Assembly: GCF_000003605.2 (NCBI RefSeq)
Contig: NW_003112969.1
Location: forward strand, 74,554 to 107,130
Direction: 5' to 3'
DNA length: 32,577 nt
Origin: Saccoglossus kowalevskii
Taxonomy: Eukaryota; Hemichordata; Enteropneusta; Harrimaniidae
The stretch's first letter is position 1; every line of letters begins with the position of its first letter. The notes beneath the pieces were generated by a model. It was not told the DNA's origin. It made no database searches and saw only the letters and a program-made list of their open reading frames with translations. Positions 9,873 through 21,555 of the stretch are shown piece by piece. The position numbers were made by a program, and so were the translations under genes.

Positions 9873-12800
9873 CTGTATCTGTGTGAGAATAAAAAGTAGA
9901 TTTTACTTATCGATAAAAAAATAGTGAATTTCAACTGTAGTTTGGAGCATGTACTGTGAAATACTTTATTTTAGCTGGAATTAATTTTCGCTGAAAATAC
10001 TTTTTTGGTGTTTTTTTATATGGAATTTATTTTCACTGTATTTTGACGAGTTGAATGTAAAATATAGGGAAAAAAAGTATACTCGCTGAATTTTTTTTTT
10101 CACTGAATCATTCATATAGCGAAAATTAATTCCAGTATGTGAAAAGTGAATGCTCTCCAGAAAAGTGAAAAACAAAAATGTCGCCCTCTTGAGTTGTGTT
10201 TCTACTTAAAAAATCATAGTGAACTCTAGAGGGAGACATGTATAGCAATGAAACCATTGATTAATTTGGTACATGTACATGCAGCTTACATAAATTCTAT
10301 AGAAAACACACTAATTCTGAAATCTCCCATGAAATAAACATAAGACTTCCATTTTTAAAGTGGTTGAAGTTAGTTGGCCACAGATTCATTTTTCAAAATT
10401 ATGATTTGCTGCACCTTGACCTATGTATATGTACATGTATGCCCTTACCTGTAATAAATTCTATAACTCGACTTCCTTTTTCTTCATCTAATACATTTTC
10501 AACATGGCTTTTTGTATTACCTAGCAACCATCCTGGCATGGCAGTATTCTCACCATTTTCATACACAATAACTCTTGGCTCCTGTTCTGTTAAATTTTTA
10601 CTGTAGTGACTCAGTCCAAATTGAGCAATCTGAATTGGATAGAAGTACCCTTGAGGACCCCACTGTGTGGAGATAGGAACACCTGTAATTTAAACATAGA
10701 TATACACAGTAAGTCCAAAAACAAATAAGCAATGGTGGCGTCACATATTGACTGTGTTCCTAACATTGAGCCAGACACACAGTATAGAGTGCTGTGATGT
10801 TATTCGTTTACATCTTTTTCAAACCAGTACATGTATGTCGATTTCTGATAAAATGTCATCAGCACTATTTTTCAGTTTGTTGAAATTTGCGTATCTATGC
10901 AAATAAACACTGGTTCAATGCTTCAATAAGGCAAAAGTTATTTTTTTTTTAAATATATTTAATGTTCATGCTGGTTTGGCTGTTGTGGTAATGGTTTCAG
11001 CTTTGTGGCACATTACACAAAAACACGGCTGTTTAAGTGAAACTATTGCTGCACATTTGCAGTTAATTCCCCATTTTGAAATAAACATACAGTCGGCATT
11101 AGTCTAAGCGCAAAAAGGGATCCAATCTGAAATTATATACTGTATAATACTTTATTTTCACTTGGAATTTATTTTTGCTGAAGGAATGATTGAGTGAAAA
11201 TAAAATCTAGTGAAAATACTTTTTTTTTCTATATTCTACATTCAACTCATCAATTACCAGTGAAAATAAATTCCACTGAAAACACTCGAAAGTCTTTTCA
11301 GCAAAAATTAATTCAAGGTAAAATAAAGTATTTTACAGTATACATGCATGCTTGTAATAAAAATGGTGCAGTCACGTGATTGCATTTTCTCCATACATAG
11401 TTGTGACGTTTACCGCACCATATCATGTATTTTATGTTGAACGACATAATTGTAAATGGCATGAACCGTGGTTATCTGACAAATACATGAATATGTACCA
11501 TGAAATTTCTCATAATAATGTACCAGACCCCAGGGCAGATAACTTCCAAATTTTAACACCCCAGTAAAAAATTTTTAACACAATGCCTACTAACATTCCC
11601 AGCATGCAATGTGTTCAAATATATTGTTCATTGTTTGTGATTTTAGCGTCATCCATCAGAAGAGGTTAGCGTTCAACTTTATCCAATAACATTATTTAGT
11701 ATTATTTAGTAAAATTGGAATATTTTATTTTTTATTAAAGTGGACAATGACAATTTTTTACCAGACTACATATGATGTTGATGTTTTTTAGACTGGAAAG
11801 TTACCCATCCTGGGCATTTGGGCAGTAATTTCACAGGGTCCATAGCACCAAGAGCCAAATGATTTCCAAGACTTTTCCAGACCTTTGCTTGTACAGCTAC
11901 AATTATGAGAGGACGATAAAAATTGATTCAAATTTTTTAAAATAAATCTATAAAGAAATTTGTTTTTTAACAAGATCGTATAAAATTTGAGATGTTGAAA
12001 ATGGATATTTTTCCAAAATTGTTCATGGCATTTCAGACAGTTTCTCAAAAAATTGCATGACGTTAGAACCCGATTTCTTGTTTCAGCTCAAGGTATTCTG
12101 ATGACATGAACCAATAATGAAGCATGAAGAAGATGAAATCTAATCTTCAGTTTGTTCCGAACCTCTTTAAAGAGTGCATAGTGTTACATAACTTGCTTGC
12201 TCATGTGTTTATGCGATAATCCTATTGGTATTTTTTTGAATTCATAACAATTATCTCGACATTCCTGCAATCAGGACAGCATACATATACAGGCTGTATC
12301 TTGTTACTGAAGAGAGGAGGGTCAGTGACTATTTTGTTAATACAGAAATATTATGGTAATATACTGTAAAACATGTTTAAATAGCTACACACCATTTTAG
12401 CGAATTTGAATCCATGCATGAATTAACTGAATTTTAATTTAGCTGAAGTACCAACAATCTCATTGCGAGAATATACTTTATTTTATTATTAGTGACATCT
12501 TGAATTACCGTAGTGTAATTACAGATTAGCTAAATTAGCTAAAATAACATGCTAGCTAAAAAGACATGTTTCACAGTAGTTCAAACAGAGTTTAATGTTT
12601 ATATAATTGTTTATATAATACAGTAAAAAGCAGAAAACTGGGGATGTTATTAATGTTTTATAAATATCTATTTTTATCAATCAAAATGGCTGTTAGATTT
12701 CAAATTGACTAATCCAGCACTGTCCAATCAGCAAGCGCTTCATTGGGCAGTCAAACTTTCTATTAGGGCCATTAAAAATGTTGAGCTTTTGAGCCAATCA

Positions 12801-15800
12801 ATATTAAATATTTGAATTTGAATGAAAGCCGATGAACGGTATTTTTTTCAATTTGTTATAATAATAACTTTATTGTTTTCTTGTAAATAATTTACATTAC
12901 AAAAAGTGATATTTTATGAACGGTTTTATAGTTTGATAGTTAATAAATATCGACATATATAAATAAATAAATAATATTATTTTGAGAGCCTATCTGTTTT
13001 ACATATATTTAGGTAAATTCTTAATAATGTCTGTATCTCTACTTAAAGTAAATATGTGAATAGATTTTTACTATCTTTAATCTGTTAAATATGTTCATAA
13101 AACTAAGGTACAACAGGATTTCTGCCTTTCGCTGTAATGCAGTTAACATCACAATATTTGAAAGCAGTCTTGCTAAGAAATAGAACTTATATAATACTTA
13201 GAATCAACTGTTTAGACATTCAGAGAGCGACCACCATAGCATGCATGTCAAATTAAATACAATTGACATGGACGGACTTGAATTTACTGTCAGTGTGACG
13301 AAAAATAAAAAAGAAGCTTTTATTCACTTTGTGGGCACAAGTTACAAGATTCCATCACATTTTCTTGAAAAAAAACACAGGAAAAAAATGTTTCCTTTTC
13401 TTTATAGAGCAGTCACCATCGCTATGAGACTAGAATATCTAACGATTCTGTTGCATTCTGACCCCTCTATTGGTATGCACCCCACACATAAATCACACAT
13501 TTCCTACCAGCATTTTATTCAAGACTTAAGTTAAAAGAACACAGTGTGCATATTTCACATTTACTACCTCTCTTAAAAGTTTATTGTGTGTCATCCACAC
13601 ATGGCACCTCAGTCTGTCAGAGACCCATTATATTAAATCAAATTTCAATCATTAACAAAACACATGTCACAAATGTGGCAAAATAAATATTTATTGAAAA
13701 TGCAACAAATTCACAATTAGTGAAGTAATATGTACTTGTTATATTAAATATACAGTCCTTGTAACAGGTGTGAGGCAGTACTACATAGAGGGCAGCCATT
13801 AGAGACAGCAATATCAATCTCACACTGTGAATATATTGATTTACAAATCCCATAATATTTCCCCTTAGTTTGACATCAGGAGTCATGAATATTCATGAGA
13901 TTGCTGCTACTCTGGCAACAATCATTAATTTGTTTTTTAATATCACACACACAAAGTGTTAAATAACGACAGACAATTACTGATCTAATACCGAGTAACA
14001 ATATATCACCTAAAACACGCTTCATATGCAAATTTTTTTCAGGCTATTATGTTTTATCACCAGTGAACTATCAACGTAAGCTGTATGCTGACACATGTTC
14101 AAAAAGAATTTTTTTCTGAACGATTGAGCAATAATTCTGAAAAAAAGCCTACATGGTTAAAGTTTATCATATTCCAGAGTTATCACACCCAGAAGCTCCT
14201 TGCAGTAAAAATTACTAACAACACGTGCTAGGTCATACTCCGGTGATATGGATTTGTTATGCTGTCTAACGTCACACTTTACTTACAAATACTGAACTAA
14301 GTATTCTATGACTTTATTGACAGTTCTTATATAGATATTGCCATGGCAACAGCAAGTGCCATGACACATCCAAATAACGGTATTTAATCAAATTCAGGGA
14401 ATGTTAATTGCGTCAATGCACATTTATCACTGCATTTTCCAATGTATTCACAATAAGAAATTACAAACAAACAACACATACAGGGTAATCAAGAGTGCAT
14501 TTATATATAAGGGCTTGCCACTTAAAATTGAAATCACACTTAATTTTCAGCTCTTGATTACATTATTATAAAAATCTCATTCAAATATTTTTAAATATCC
14601 ATTAGTTTTTATGTAATTGTAGGAATATTGTATCTATCTTTGAAAATCTGGTGAACCATAAATGCAAGGTCTGTTTTGCATGTGGTTTTTTAATAATCAA
14701 GAGCAAATACGCTAGGTTTCAGATAAACATCCAGGTGTTTATATGTGTTTTGCATACCTAAGCAGAGGAACTAGTCATCTAGTGTAAAGTGTGTGAATTA
14801 CTGTTGGACACAGTGAATGGTTTAGAATAAGTGGAAAGCGAACAGTATCATTAATTTGAATGGCACTTTTGAAATTATCAGCTGTGACCATATATTGTAC
14901 AGAGGTTGATTTTAACATACAGTGTGTGTACTTATACATTGTATGTGACCATATATCATACACATACAGTATGTGTGTGTTTACTTAAATTCAATATGAA
15001 GTGCAATGTACATTTACCATATTTGGTCTACTATGCGCTTATGTAAATTACAGAATGTTTATTTCTTTGGTGGAAATAAGTAAAACTTTAATATACGATT
15101 CAATATACAACAAATGTCATTTTTGGTTTATTTAAACTTCTATCAGAGAAATGCTCCTCATAGAGCAGTACGCTATATTCCTTCAGTTTGTCATGGTAAC
15201 GACCAAAAGTGTGCATTAACAACCGTAAATTTACATAGTTGTGAAGTTTCCAATATTGCATGGCCCAAGCAATGGATCAATTGAAATGGTTTCAGATTCC
15301 ATTAAACTCTGTGAAATTAATATACTTAGGGATTTTAACATTCAATATCAGATAAAAGCAACTGGAGGTTTGCAAGCTATCTAATTACATGTATATTACA
15401 GTATTATCATTTTCAGTATATATTGGGAAAATATCAAAGAATTCAGCTCCATGGTACTTGCTCATGTCTTGTAACTAGACCCCATAGAATTATTAGCTAT
15501 TACTGATGAATTTACATCAGACGATATGCTCTACAAAATAGAAAAGACTCTTGTCTAACACTGTCTCTAAGTCAAACATTGCAACTCATCAGTCTCTTGA
15601 AGATGTATTCTTCTCATGTTTTGAAAAAAAAGGTCAAATCATTGCATGGCAGGTGTGCGGTGAAAATAATCTCTTAATCTTTGCCTCATCTTTATCTTGT
15701 GTATCTAAGCAACCATTTTATACTCCATCATTTGTCACCATAGTGACCAGCACAGAATGTAAATGTGTACTATTAATTTTGATAAAATGATGCTATGAGA

Positions 15801-17682
15801 TATAAATGTAGTAAGCAGATTGAAGAGAACATGTGGATCTAGGATAAGCCTCCAGTCTTACATTCTCATCACGAACCAAGGTACAACAAATTTTTTTTTT
15901 TTTTCTGAACCAAATAACCACAATTTTTTTTCATAAATGATACGCATGAATTAGACACTAAGAAGGTATTTTGTTTTTTGTAATTATGTTTGCATAACGA
16001 TTTATTTCACATTTATCAAGCCTTGTATTTGAACCTAAAAAAAAATTTAAGTTACTAGATTTTTCCAAGAAAATCGCTTGCGGACTGAAAAAAAATTTCA
16101 ATCGCGACACACCATCAATTGAGTTAACAAAAATCTACATCAAAATTTGCTCTCCAGTGATAAAATATCAACATATTAGTCAAGAAAAATGGTGAACTAT
16201 ACTTGTAATGGCCCTGGATATTCGCCTAGTGTCATTAAAAAAAAAATTGAAAAATTTATCTCAATTTGCGGCTGATCTGCACTGGCTCGGAAGATGAATT
16301 CTGATTGGCTAAAAAAACAAAAAAACTTGTGGCGTTGAATGCACGTTCATTGTCAGTATTGTTATGCAAATTCAAACTAGCTAATCATTTACAACCTTCC
16401 GAGCCAGTGCAGATTAGCCCTCAATTTGTTGAGGTACAGGTAACATTTTATGCATTTCTAGGCAATGGCCCATTTATTTAATGAAAAGATAAATTTTTAA
16501 TATATGCCACACAGTCACAGCCACCAGAACTAACAAATTTAATAATTCTATTCTATTTAGGACTTGCAGTGATTAATTCTCTAGGCTAGATCCCATAGGA
16601 CTTGCAGTGATCAATCCTCTAAGCTAGATCCCATAGGACTTGGAATGATCAATCCTCTAGGCTAGATCCCATAGGACTTGCAGTGATCAATCTAGGCTAG
16701 ATCCCATAGGAATTACCGAAATCAATCCTCTAGGCTAGATCCTATAGAACTTGAAGTGAACTGTACTCTAGGCTAGATCCCATAGAACTTGCAGAGATCA
16801 ATGCTCTAAGCTAGATCCTATAGAACATGCAGTGATCAACCCTAGATCCCATAGGACTTGCAGAGATCAATCCTCTAGGCTAGATCCTATAGAACTTGCA
16901 GTGATTCGCACTCTAGGCTAGATCCTATATAACTTGCAGTGATCAATCCTCTAAGCTAGATTCCATAGGATTTGCAGTGATGAACCCACTAGGATAAATA
17001 CTACACTGCAGCTGAAGCAAGTGTCAAGGGTAAAATTTTGCTCTGGTCCAATTAGCCAGTAATACATGTACACTAAAAACAGAATGTTTTGCACTTCTAA
17101 AAATTTTTTTTTGTGTGTGTGTGGGATAAGAGATTATGAGATATATCTACCAATAATTGTTTTTTATTTCTTACCTTCTATTCCGCTTATACACTTGACT
17201 CTGTCTCTCAGTTCAACGTTGTAATGATCAAATGACATAAAGATACCATCTGGTTTATACTGTTCTTTTGGATAATAGATTTTAGAATAGCTATGCTGCC
17301 ATTCAAATCGTTCATATCCATCATACTCAGCAATTTTCCCATAAACTTCAAAATATTTCTCGATAAAAGAAAACGGCAAAAACACTTCAGCACCTTCCCT
17401 GCGTCCTTCGATGGTATAGTCACTATTGATTACACACTCAATCGGTTGGTAGCGTAAAATACTCCCACCATTTTGGTTATTTAGCGAGAGTTCATGTCCA
17501 CCACCGCTGTCTTCTAGCCGACGCCCTCCAGGGTCATGGTCATGGCTAATAAGCGGGAAACTATCCATGGATTGTGGCCTTTCATTGTTACATTTGGAAT
17601 ATAAAACAAGTATTACAAGTGCAAACAACAACGATGCCACTGATAGGTGCTTGAAGTTAGCTCTGTAACTGAATACACGCAT
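8851..17682 (-). CDS. GLCE: D-glucuronyl C5-epimerase (three coding exons)
   Basis: The enzyme converts D-glucuronic to L-iduronic acid in N-sulfated heparan sulfate/heparin in the Golgi. Exons on the minus strand are 17682-17175 (508 nt), 10682-10449 (234 nt) and 9872-8851 (1022 nt), joined in phase 1 at both introns with GT/AG ends. They total 1764 nt, giving 587 aa (human GLCE is 617). Seen: a type II signal anchor at about residues 12-29; 'GRREGAEVFLPF' and 'DGYERFEWQHSYSKIY' in exon 1; 'STQWGPQGYFYPIQIAQFGL' in exon 2; and in exon 3 'GGWPIWITR' (about 390), 'WYSAMAQGHA' (about 411), 'WYEEYPTNPSSFVLNGF' (466-482), 'LYDTGSGTVYDLRH' (521-534), 'ARWDYHTTHISQLQLL' (544-559) and the ending AKHN. 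The conserved Tyr-rich catalytic blocks are intact and there is no stop or frameshift, so it is probably functional. The linker after the anchor is shorter than in human. A 5' UTR intron is also indicated. Confidence 0.96.
9952..10135 (-). mobile_element. MITE family 1, copy A (one end lost)
   Basis: Lies in the GLCE intron between coding exons 2 and 3. It begins TACTGTGAAATACTTTATTT and has inner boxes ATTAATTTTCGCTGAAAA and GCGAAAATTAATTCCAG. It is inverted relative to copies B-D and lacks the terminal GAAAATAAAGTATTTTACAGTA at its right end. Confidence 0.7.
10449..10682 (-). CDS. GLCE: GLCE coding exon 2
   Basis: The acceptor TTACAG|GT and donor ACAG|GTAAGG bound a 234-nt exon open throughout. 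It encodes 'VPISTQWGPQGYFYPIQIAQ' and runs to 'GSRVIEFIT'. It keeps the vertebrate GLCE block around STQWGPQGY. Confidence 0.95.
11138..11340 (+). mobile_element. MITE family 1, copy B (complete)
   Basis: About 203 bp in the large GLCE intron. It has inverted ends TACTGTATAATACTTTATTT and AAATAAAGTATTTTACAGTA, with internal inverted boxes around TTTTGCTGAA/TTCAGCAAAA. A TA flanks each end, suggesting a TA target duplication. There is no coding capacity. Confidence 0.8.
12362..12578. mobile_element. MITE family 2 (TACTGTRAAACATGT ends)
   Basis: About 217 bp in the large GLCE intron. Inverted ends are TACTGTAAAACATGTTTAAA and AAAAAGACATGTTTCACAGTA, with inner TAGCTA-rich boxes. It shares only the outer TACTGT(A/G)AAA with family 1. 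No ORF. Confidence 0.65.
16271..16418. mobile_element. Inverted-repeat element (23-bp arms)
   Basis: GCTGATCTGCACTGGCTCGGAAG (16271-16293) is the inverse of 16396-16418 with one mismatch. An inner pair TGATTGGCTA/TAGCTAATCA continues the fold. This suggests a short non-autonomous DNA element in the GLCE intron. Target duplication was not resolved. Confidence 0.6.
16561..16990. repeat. 38-bp minisatellite, about 11 copies
   Basis: The unit is about GACTTGCAGTGATCAATCCT followed by CTAGGCTAGATCCCATAG. The core GCTAGAT recurs at about 16585, 16622, 16660, 16694, 16733, 16772, 16810, 16843 (shortened), 16879, 16917 and 16956. A few units carry 4-6 bp deletions. It lies in the GLCE intron about 185 bp downstream of coding exon 1. 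Confidence 0.9.
17175..17682 (-). CDS. GLCE: GLCE coding exon 1
   Basis: Encodes the cytosolic tail, membrane anchor, variable stem and the start of the lumenal domain up to 'VKCISGIEG'. The donor is GAAG|GTAAGA, with the last exon base at 17175; the Gly codon is split (G|GT). The start Met at 17682 is supported by an in-frame TGA 15 nt upstream (17697-17695) and by alignment of 'MRVFSYRANFKHL' with the human start. Confidence 0.95.
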
Positions 17683-17710
17683 TTCACTCAGTCTTCACAT
17701 CGGGATAACT
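17683..17710 (-). other. GLCE: GLCE 5' UTR segment behind a splice acceptor
   Basis: The minus strand reads a long T run then TTTCAG|AGTTATCCC, a good acceptor with AG at 17712-17711, followed by 28 nt that include an in-frame TGA and then the start codon. This indicates at least one further, non-coding 5' exon to the right, which I could not locate. Confidence 0.65.
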
Positions 17711-18694
17711 CTGAAAAAAAAATATAGAGAAATAATCATAAGCTTAAATTTTATATGACAATGTCATAAATCCACGTATTACTGAGACTTATAAATTGCC
17801 CTTTATGACTTTTGTTACCATATCTACACTTTCGGCTTTACTTTTCAGGCATCAGATTAAACTCCTTTTCATTTTAATATAAAAATTAAAAGTAAAAACA
17901 GGAGTGCTTGCTATCTATTCATGTTCTCAGTATATGTTTCTTTACTTTATTTGAATTTTAAACTAAGATGAAACAGATCTATGCCTAAGTTGATCTTATC
18001 AGTATCAAATTGCATCCAATTATACTGTTGGTTTCATTTTTCCTCTCAGAGACAGACATCTTGTTACATTCTTCAATTACAAACTACTCTTAATAGCCAC
18101 ACCAATCATGAACTGCACCAAAATTATACATTAATTGATAATATTGAGATAAAAACTTGAGTAATCAGGCCACAACAAAGTGTTAACAATGACGACGACA
18201 ACAACAACAATCATGGTATACTATGAGCAAGTTGAAAAACAACACAAATGAAATGGAAAAAAAAAAAAGACTTTGGGAACAAATTTCCCCATGAACTTAC
18301 AGCATTGAAAAGATGTAATCTACTTGTGAGTGCATAGTGGTGATATTTAAGTGTATCCGTAGCCATAACATAGTACACAAATTACTTAGCTTCATCTCAT
18401 CTCCTCATACGTCAAAAATAATGCACAGACGGCACCTTAAAATGCAATTTAATTGTCTCATTGTCTGACCTTTTCATCTTGTTAACCCCCGGATGAATAT
18501 TTTATACATGTCATCGGCCACATGTGCCACTGTTGTATTGTTTCCATTGTGTTGCACAACTAGGAAATTTAAACGGTTTATCTTTGGGCATCTTCTGGTA
18601 AAGCAGTATGCAGTAGATGCATCTTGGGAGCTGATCTCAATGTGCCAACATCTTTGAAATCTCAGACAAAATATCAGGACATACTGTATAAGGA
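17711..18694 (-). other. Probable 5' UTR intron of GLCE, left part
   Basis: AT-rich sequence upstream of the GLCE acceptor. No gene, RNA or element is recognised. Confidence 0.5.
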
Positions 18695-21555
18695 TCTGAT
18701 TCTATATTTCCCAGATTTCCATTGTACAATAATTTGTAAGGTTCCATTGTACAATATTTCCCAGGGTTCCATTGTACAATATTTCCCAGGGTTCCATTGT
18801 ACAATATTTCCTAGGGTTCCATGCTAAAATACTTCCCAGGGTTTCATTTTACAATATTCCATTCTACAATGATGTGTATGGTTCTATTCTACATTATTTC
18901 CCAGGGTTCCATGCTACAAAACTTCCAGGGTTTCATTTTACAATATTTCATTCTACAATGATGTGTATAATTTCATTCAACAATATTTCCCAGGGTTCCA
19001 TTCTACAATATTTCCCAGGGTTTCATTTTACAATATTCCAGGTTACACAAATTTGCAAGGTTCCATTCTACAATATTTCCCAGGGTTCCATGCTACAATA
19101 CTTCCCAGGGTTTCATTTTACAATATTCCATTCTACAATAATTTGTATGGTTCCATTCTACAATATTTCCCAGGGTTCCATTCTACAACATTTCCCAGGG
19201 TTCCATGCTACAATACTTCCAGGGTTTCATTTTACAATATTCCATTCTACAATAATTTGTATGGTTCCATTCTACAATATTTCCCAGGGTTCCATTCTAC
19301 AACATTTCCGCGGGTTCCATTCTACAATATCTCCCAGGGTTTTATTTTACAATATTCCATTCTACAATAATGTGTATGGTTCCATTCTACAATATTTCCC
19401 AGGGTTCCATTCTACAATATTTCCCAGGGTTCCATTCTACAATAATTCCCAGGGTTTCATTTTACAATATTCCATTCTACAATAATTTGTATGGTTCAAT
19501 TCTACAATATTTCCCAGGGTTCCATTCTACAATATTTCCCAGGGTTCCATTCTACAATACTTCCCAGGGTTTTATTTTACAATATTCCATTCTACAATAA
19601 TGTGTATGGTTCCATTCTACAATATTTCCCAGGGTTCCATTCTATAATAATTCCCAGGGTTCCATTCTACAATAATTCCCAGGGTTTCATTTTACAATAT
19701 TCCATTCTACAATAATTTGTATGGTTCAATTCAACAATAATTCCCAGGGTTCCATTCTACAAAACTTCCCAGGGTTTTATTTTACAATATTCCATTCTAC
19801 AATAATGTGTATGGTTCCATTCTACAATATTTCCCAGGGTTCCATTCTACAATATTTCCCAGGGTTCCATTCTACAATATTTCCCAGGGTTCTATTCTAC
19901 AATATTTCCCAGGGTTCCATGCTACAATACTTCCAGGGTTTCGTTTTACAATATTCCATTCTACAATAATTTGTAAAGTTCCATTCTACAATATTTCCCA
20001 GGGTTCCATTCTACAATAATTCCCAGGGTTTCATTTTACAATATTCCATTCTACAATAATTTGTATGGTTCAATTCTACAATATTTCCCAGGGTTCCATT
20101 CTACATCATTTCCCAGGGTTCCATTCTACAATACTTCCCAGGGTTTTATTTTACAATATTCCATTCTACAATAATGTGTATGGTTCCATTCTACAATATT
20201 TCCCAGGGTTCCATTCTATAATATTTCCCAGGGTTCCATTCTACAATAATTCCCAGGGTTTCATTTTACAATATTCCATTCTACAATAATTTGTATGGTT
20301 CAATTCTACAATATTTCCCAGGGTTCCATTCTACAAAACTTCCCAGGGTTTTATTTTACAATATTCCATTCTACAATAATGTGTATGGTTCCATTCTACA
20401 ATATTTCCCAGGGTTCCATTCTACAATATTTCCCAGGGTTCCATTATACAATATTTCCCAGGGTTCTATTCTACAATATTTCCCAGGGTTCCATGCTACA
20501 ATACTTCCAGGGTTTCGTTTTACAATATTCCATTCTACAATAATTTGTAAAGTTCCATTCTACAATATTTCCCAGGGTTCCATTCTACAATAATTCCCAG
20601 GGTTCCATTCTACAATAATTCCCAGGGTTTCATTTTACAATATTCCATTCTACAATAATTTGTATGGTTCAATTCTACAATATTTCCCAGGGTTCCATTC
20701 TACAAAACTTCCCAGGGTTTTATTTTACAATATTCCATTCTACAATAATGTGTATGGTTCCATTCTACAATATTTCCCAGGGTTCCATTCTACAATATTT
20801 CCCAGGGTTCCATGCTACAATACTTCCAGGGTTTCGTTTTACAATATTCCATTCTACAATAATTTGTAAAGTTCCATTCTACAATATTTCCCAGGGTTCC
20901 ATTCTACAATATTTCCCAGGGTTCCATGCTACAATACTTCCAGGGTTTCGTTTTACAATATTCCATTCTACAATAATTTGTAAAGTTCCATTCTACAATA
21001 TTTCCCAGGGTTCCATTCTACAATATTTCCCAGGGTTCCATTCTATAATATTTCTCAGAGTTCCATTCTCTAATACTTCCCCAGGGTTTCATTTACAATA
21101 ATCCATAGAATTTTAATGCACAATATTTTTTCATGATTCCAGTGTACAATATTTCCAGGGTCCCAATTCTTCAATATTTCCCAGTGTTCGATTCTACAAT
21201 ATTTCCCAGGATCCCATATTTCAATATTTCCCAGGGTTCCATCTTACAATTTTTCCCAGGGTTCAATTCTACAATATTTCCGAGGGTTCAATTCTACAAT
21301 ATTTCTTAGGGTTCCATCCTACAATTTTTCCCAGGGTTTCATTTTTACAATATTTCTCAGGGTTCGATTTTTACAATATTTCCCAGGGTTCCATTCTACA
21401 ATATTTCCCAGGGTTCCATTCTACAATATTTCCCAGGATCCCATCCTACAATATTTTCTTGACTTTCTTTCTATGATGTTACCTAGAATTCCATGCTATA
21501 ACATTTTCTAGGATTCAGTGCAATAACATTCCACAGGATTCCATTTTATCAGGGT
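18695..21555. repeat. 25-bp minisatellite array, ~2.8 kb, higher-order
   Basis: The unit is GGGTTCCATTCTACAATATT + TCCCA, in roughly 110 variant copies. Variants include GTTTCATTTTACAATATTCC, a short 15-bp unit ending AATAATTTGTAT or AATAATGTGTAT, and AATAATTCCCAG forms. The variants form a higher-order repeat of about 115 bp, itself arranged in longer blocks. Units at both edges (before about 18900 and after about 21050) are more diverged than the middle. It probably lies in the 5' UTR intron or upstream DNA of GLCE. Plus-strand open frames across it are a product of repetition, not genes. Confidence 0.95.
19491..20638. repeat. Two 574-bp tandem blocks within the minisatellite
   Basis: Block 1 (19491-20064) and block 2 (20065-20638) match almost base for base. 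Landmark units (GTATGGTTCAATTC) occur at 19491 and 19721 in block 1 and at 20065 and 20295 in block 2, with the same 230-bp step. A third, partial block starts with the same landmark at 20664, 369 bp on instead of 344, which fits one extra 25-bp unit near 20589-20613. Confidence 0.8.

Larger units (their letters stand above)
10683..17174 (-). other. Large GLCE intron between coding exons 1 and 2
   Basis: About 6.5 kb with GT (17174-17173) and AG (10684-10683) ends. It contains MITE copy B, MITE family 2, the 23-bp inverted-repeat element and the 38-bp minisatellite. A local duplication with a 61-bp step, TGTGACCATATAT at 14883 and 14944, is also present. Open frames such as 13241-13534 and 15551-15790 show no family signature. 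Confidence 0.8.

Noticed and set aside
15500-15525. CTGATGA on the plus strand near a short dyad (CTGATGAATTTACATCAG)
   Set aside because: No GAAA core or other helices in hammerhead order.
18772-19485. 237-codon plus-strand frame with repeated aromatic motif
   Set aside because: It is wholly made of the 25-bp minisatellite and the other frames are equally open; no gene is supported.
18695-21555. CRISPR-like array
   Set aside because: Repeats are contiguous with no unique spacers, and the context is an animal genome.
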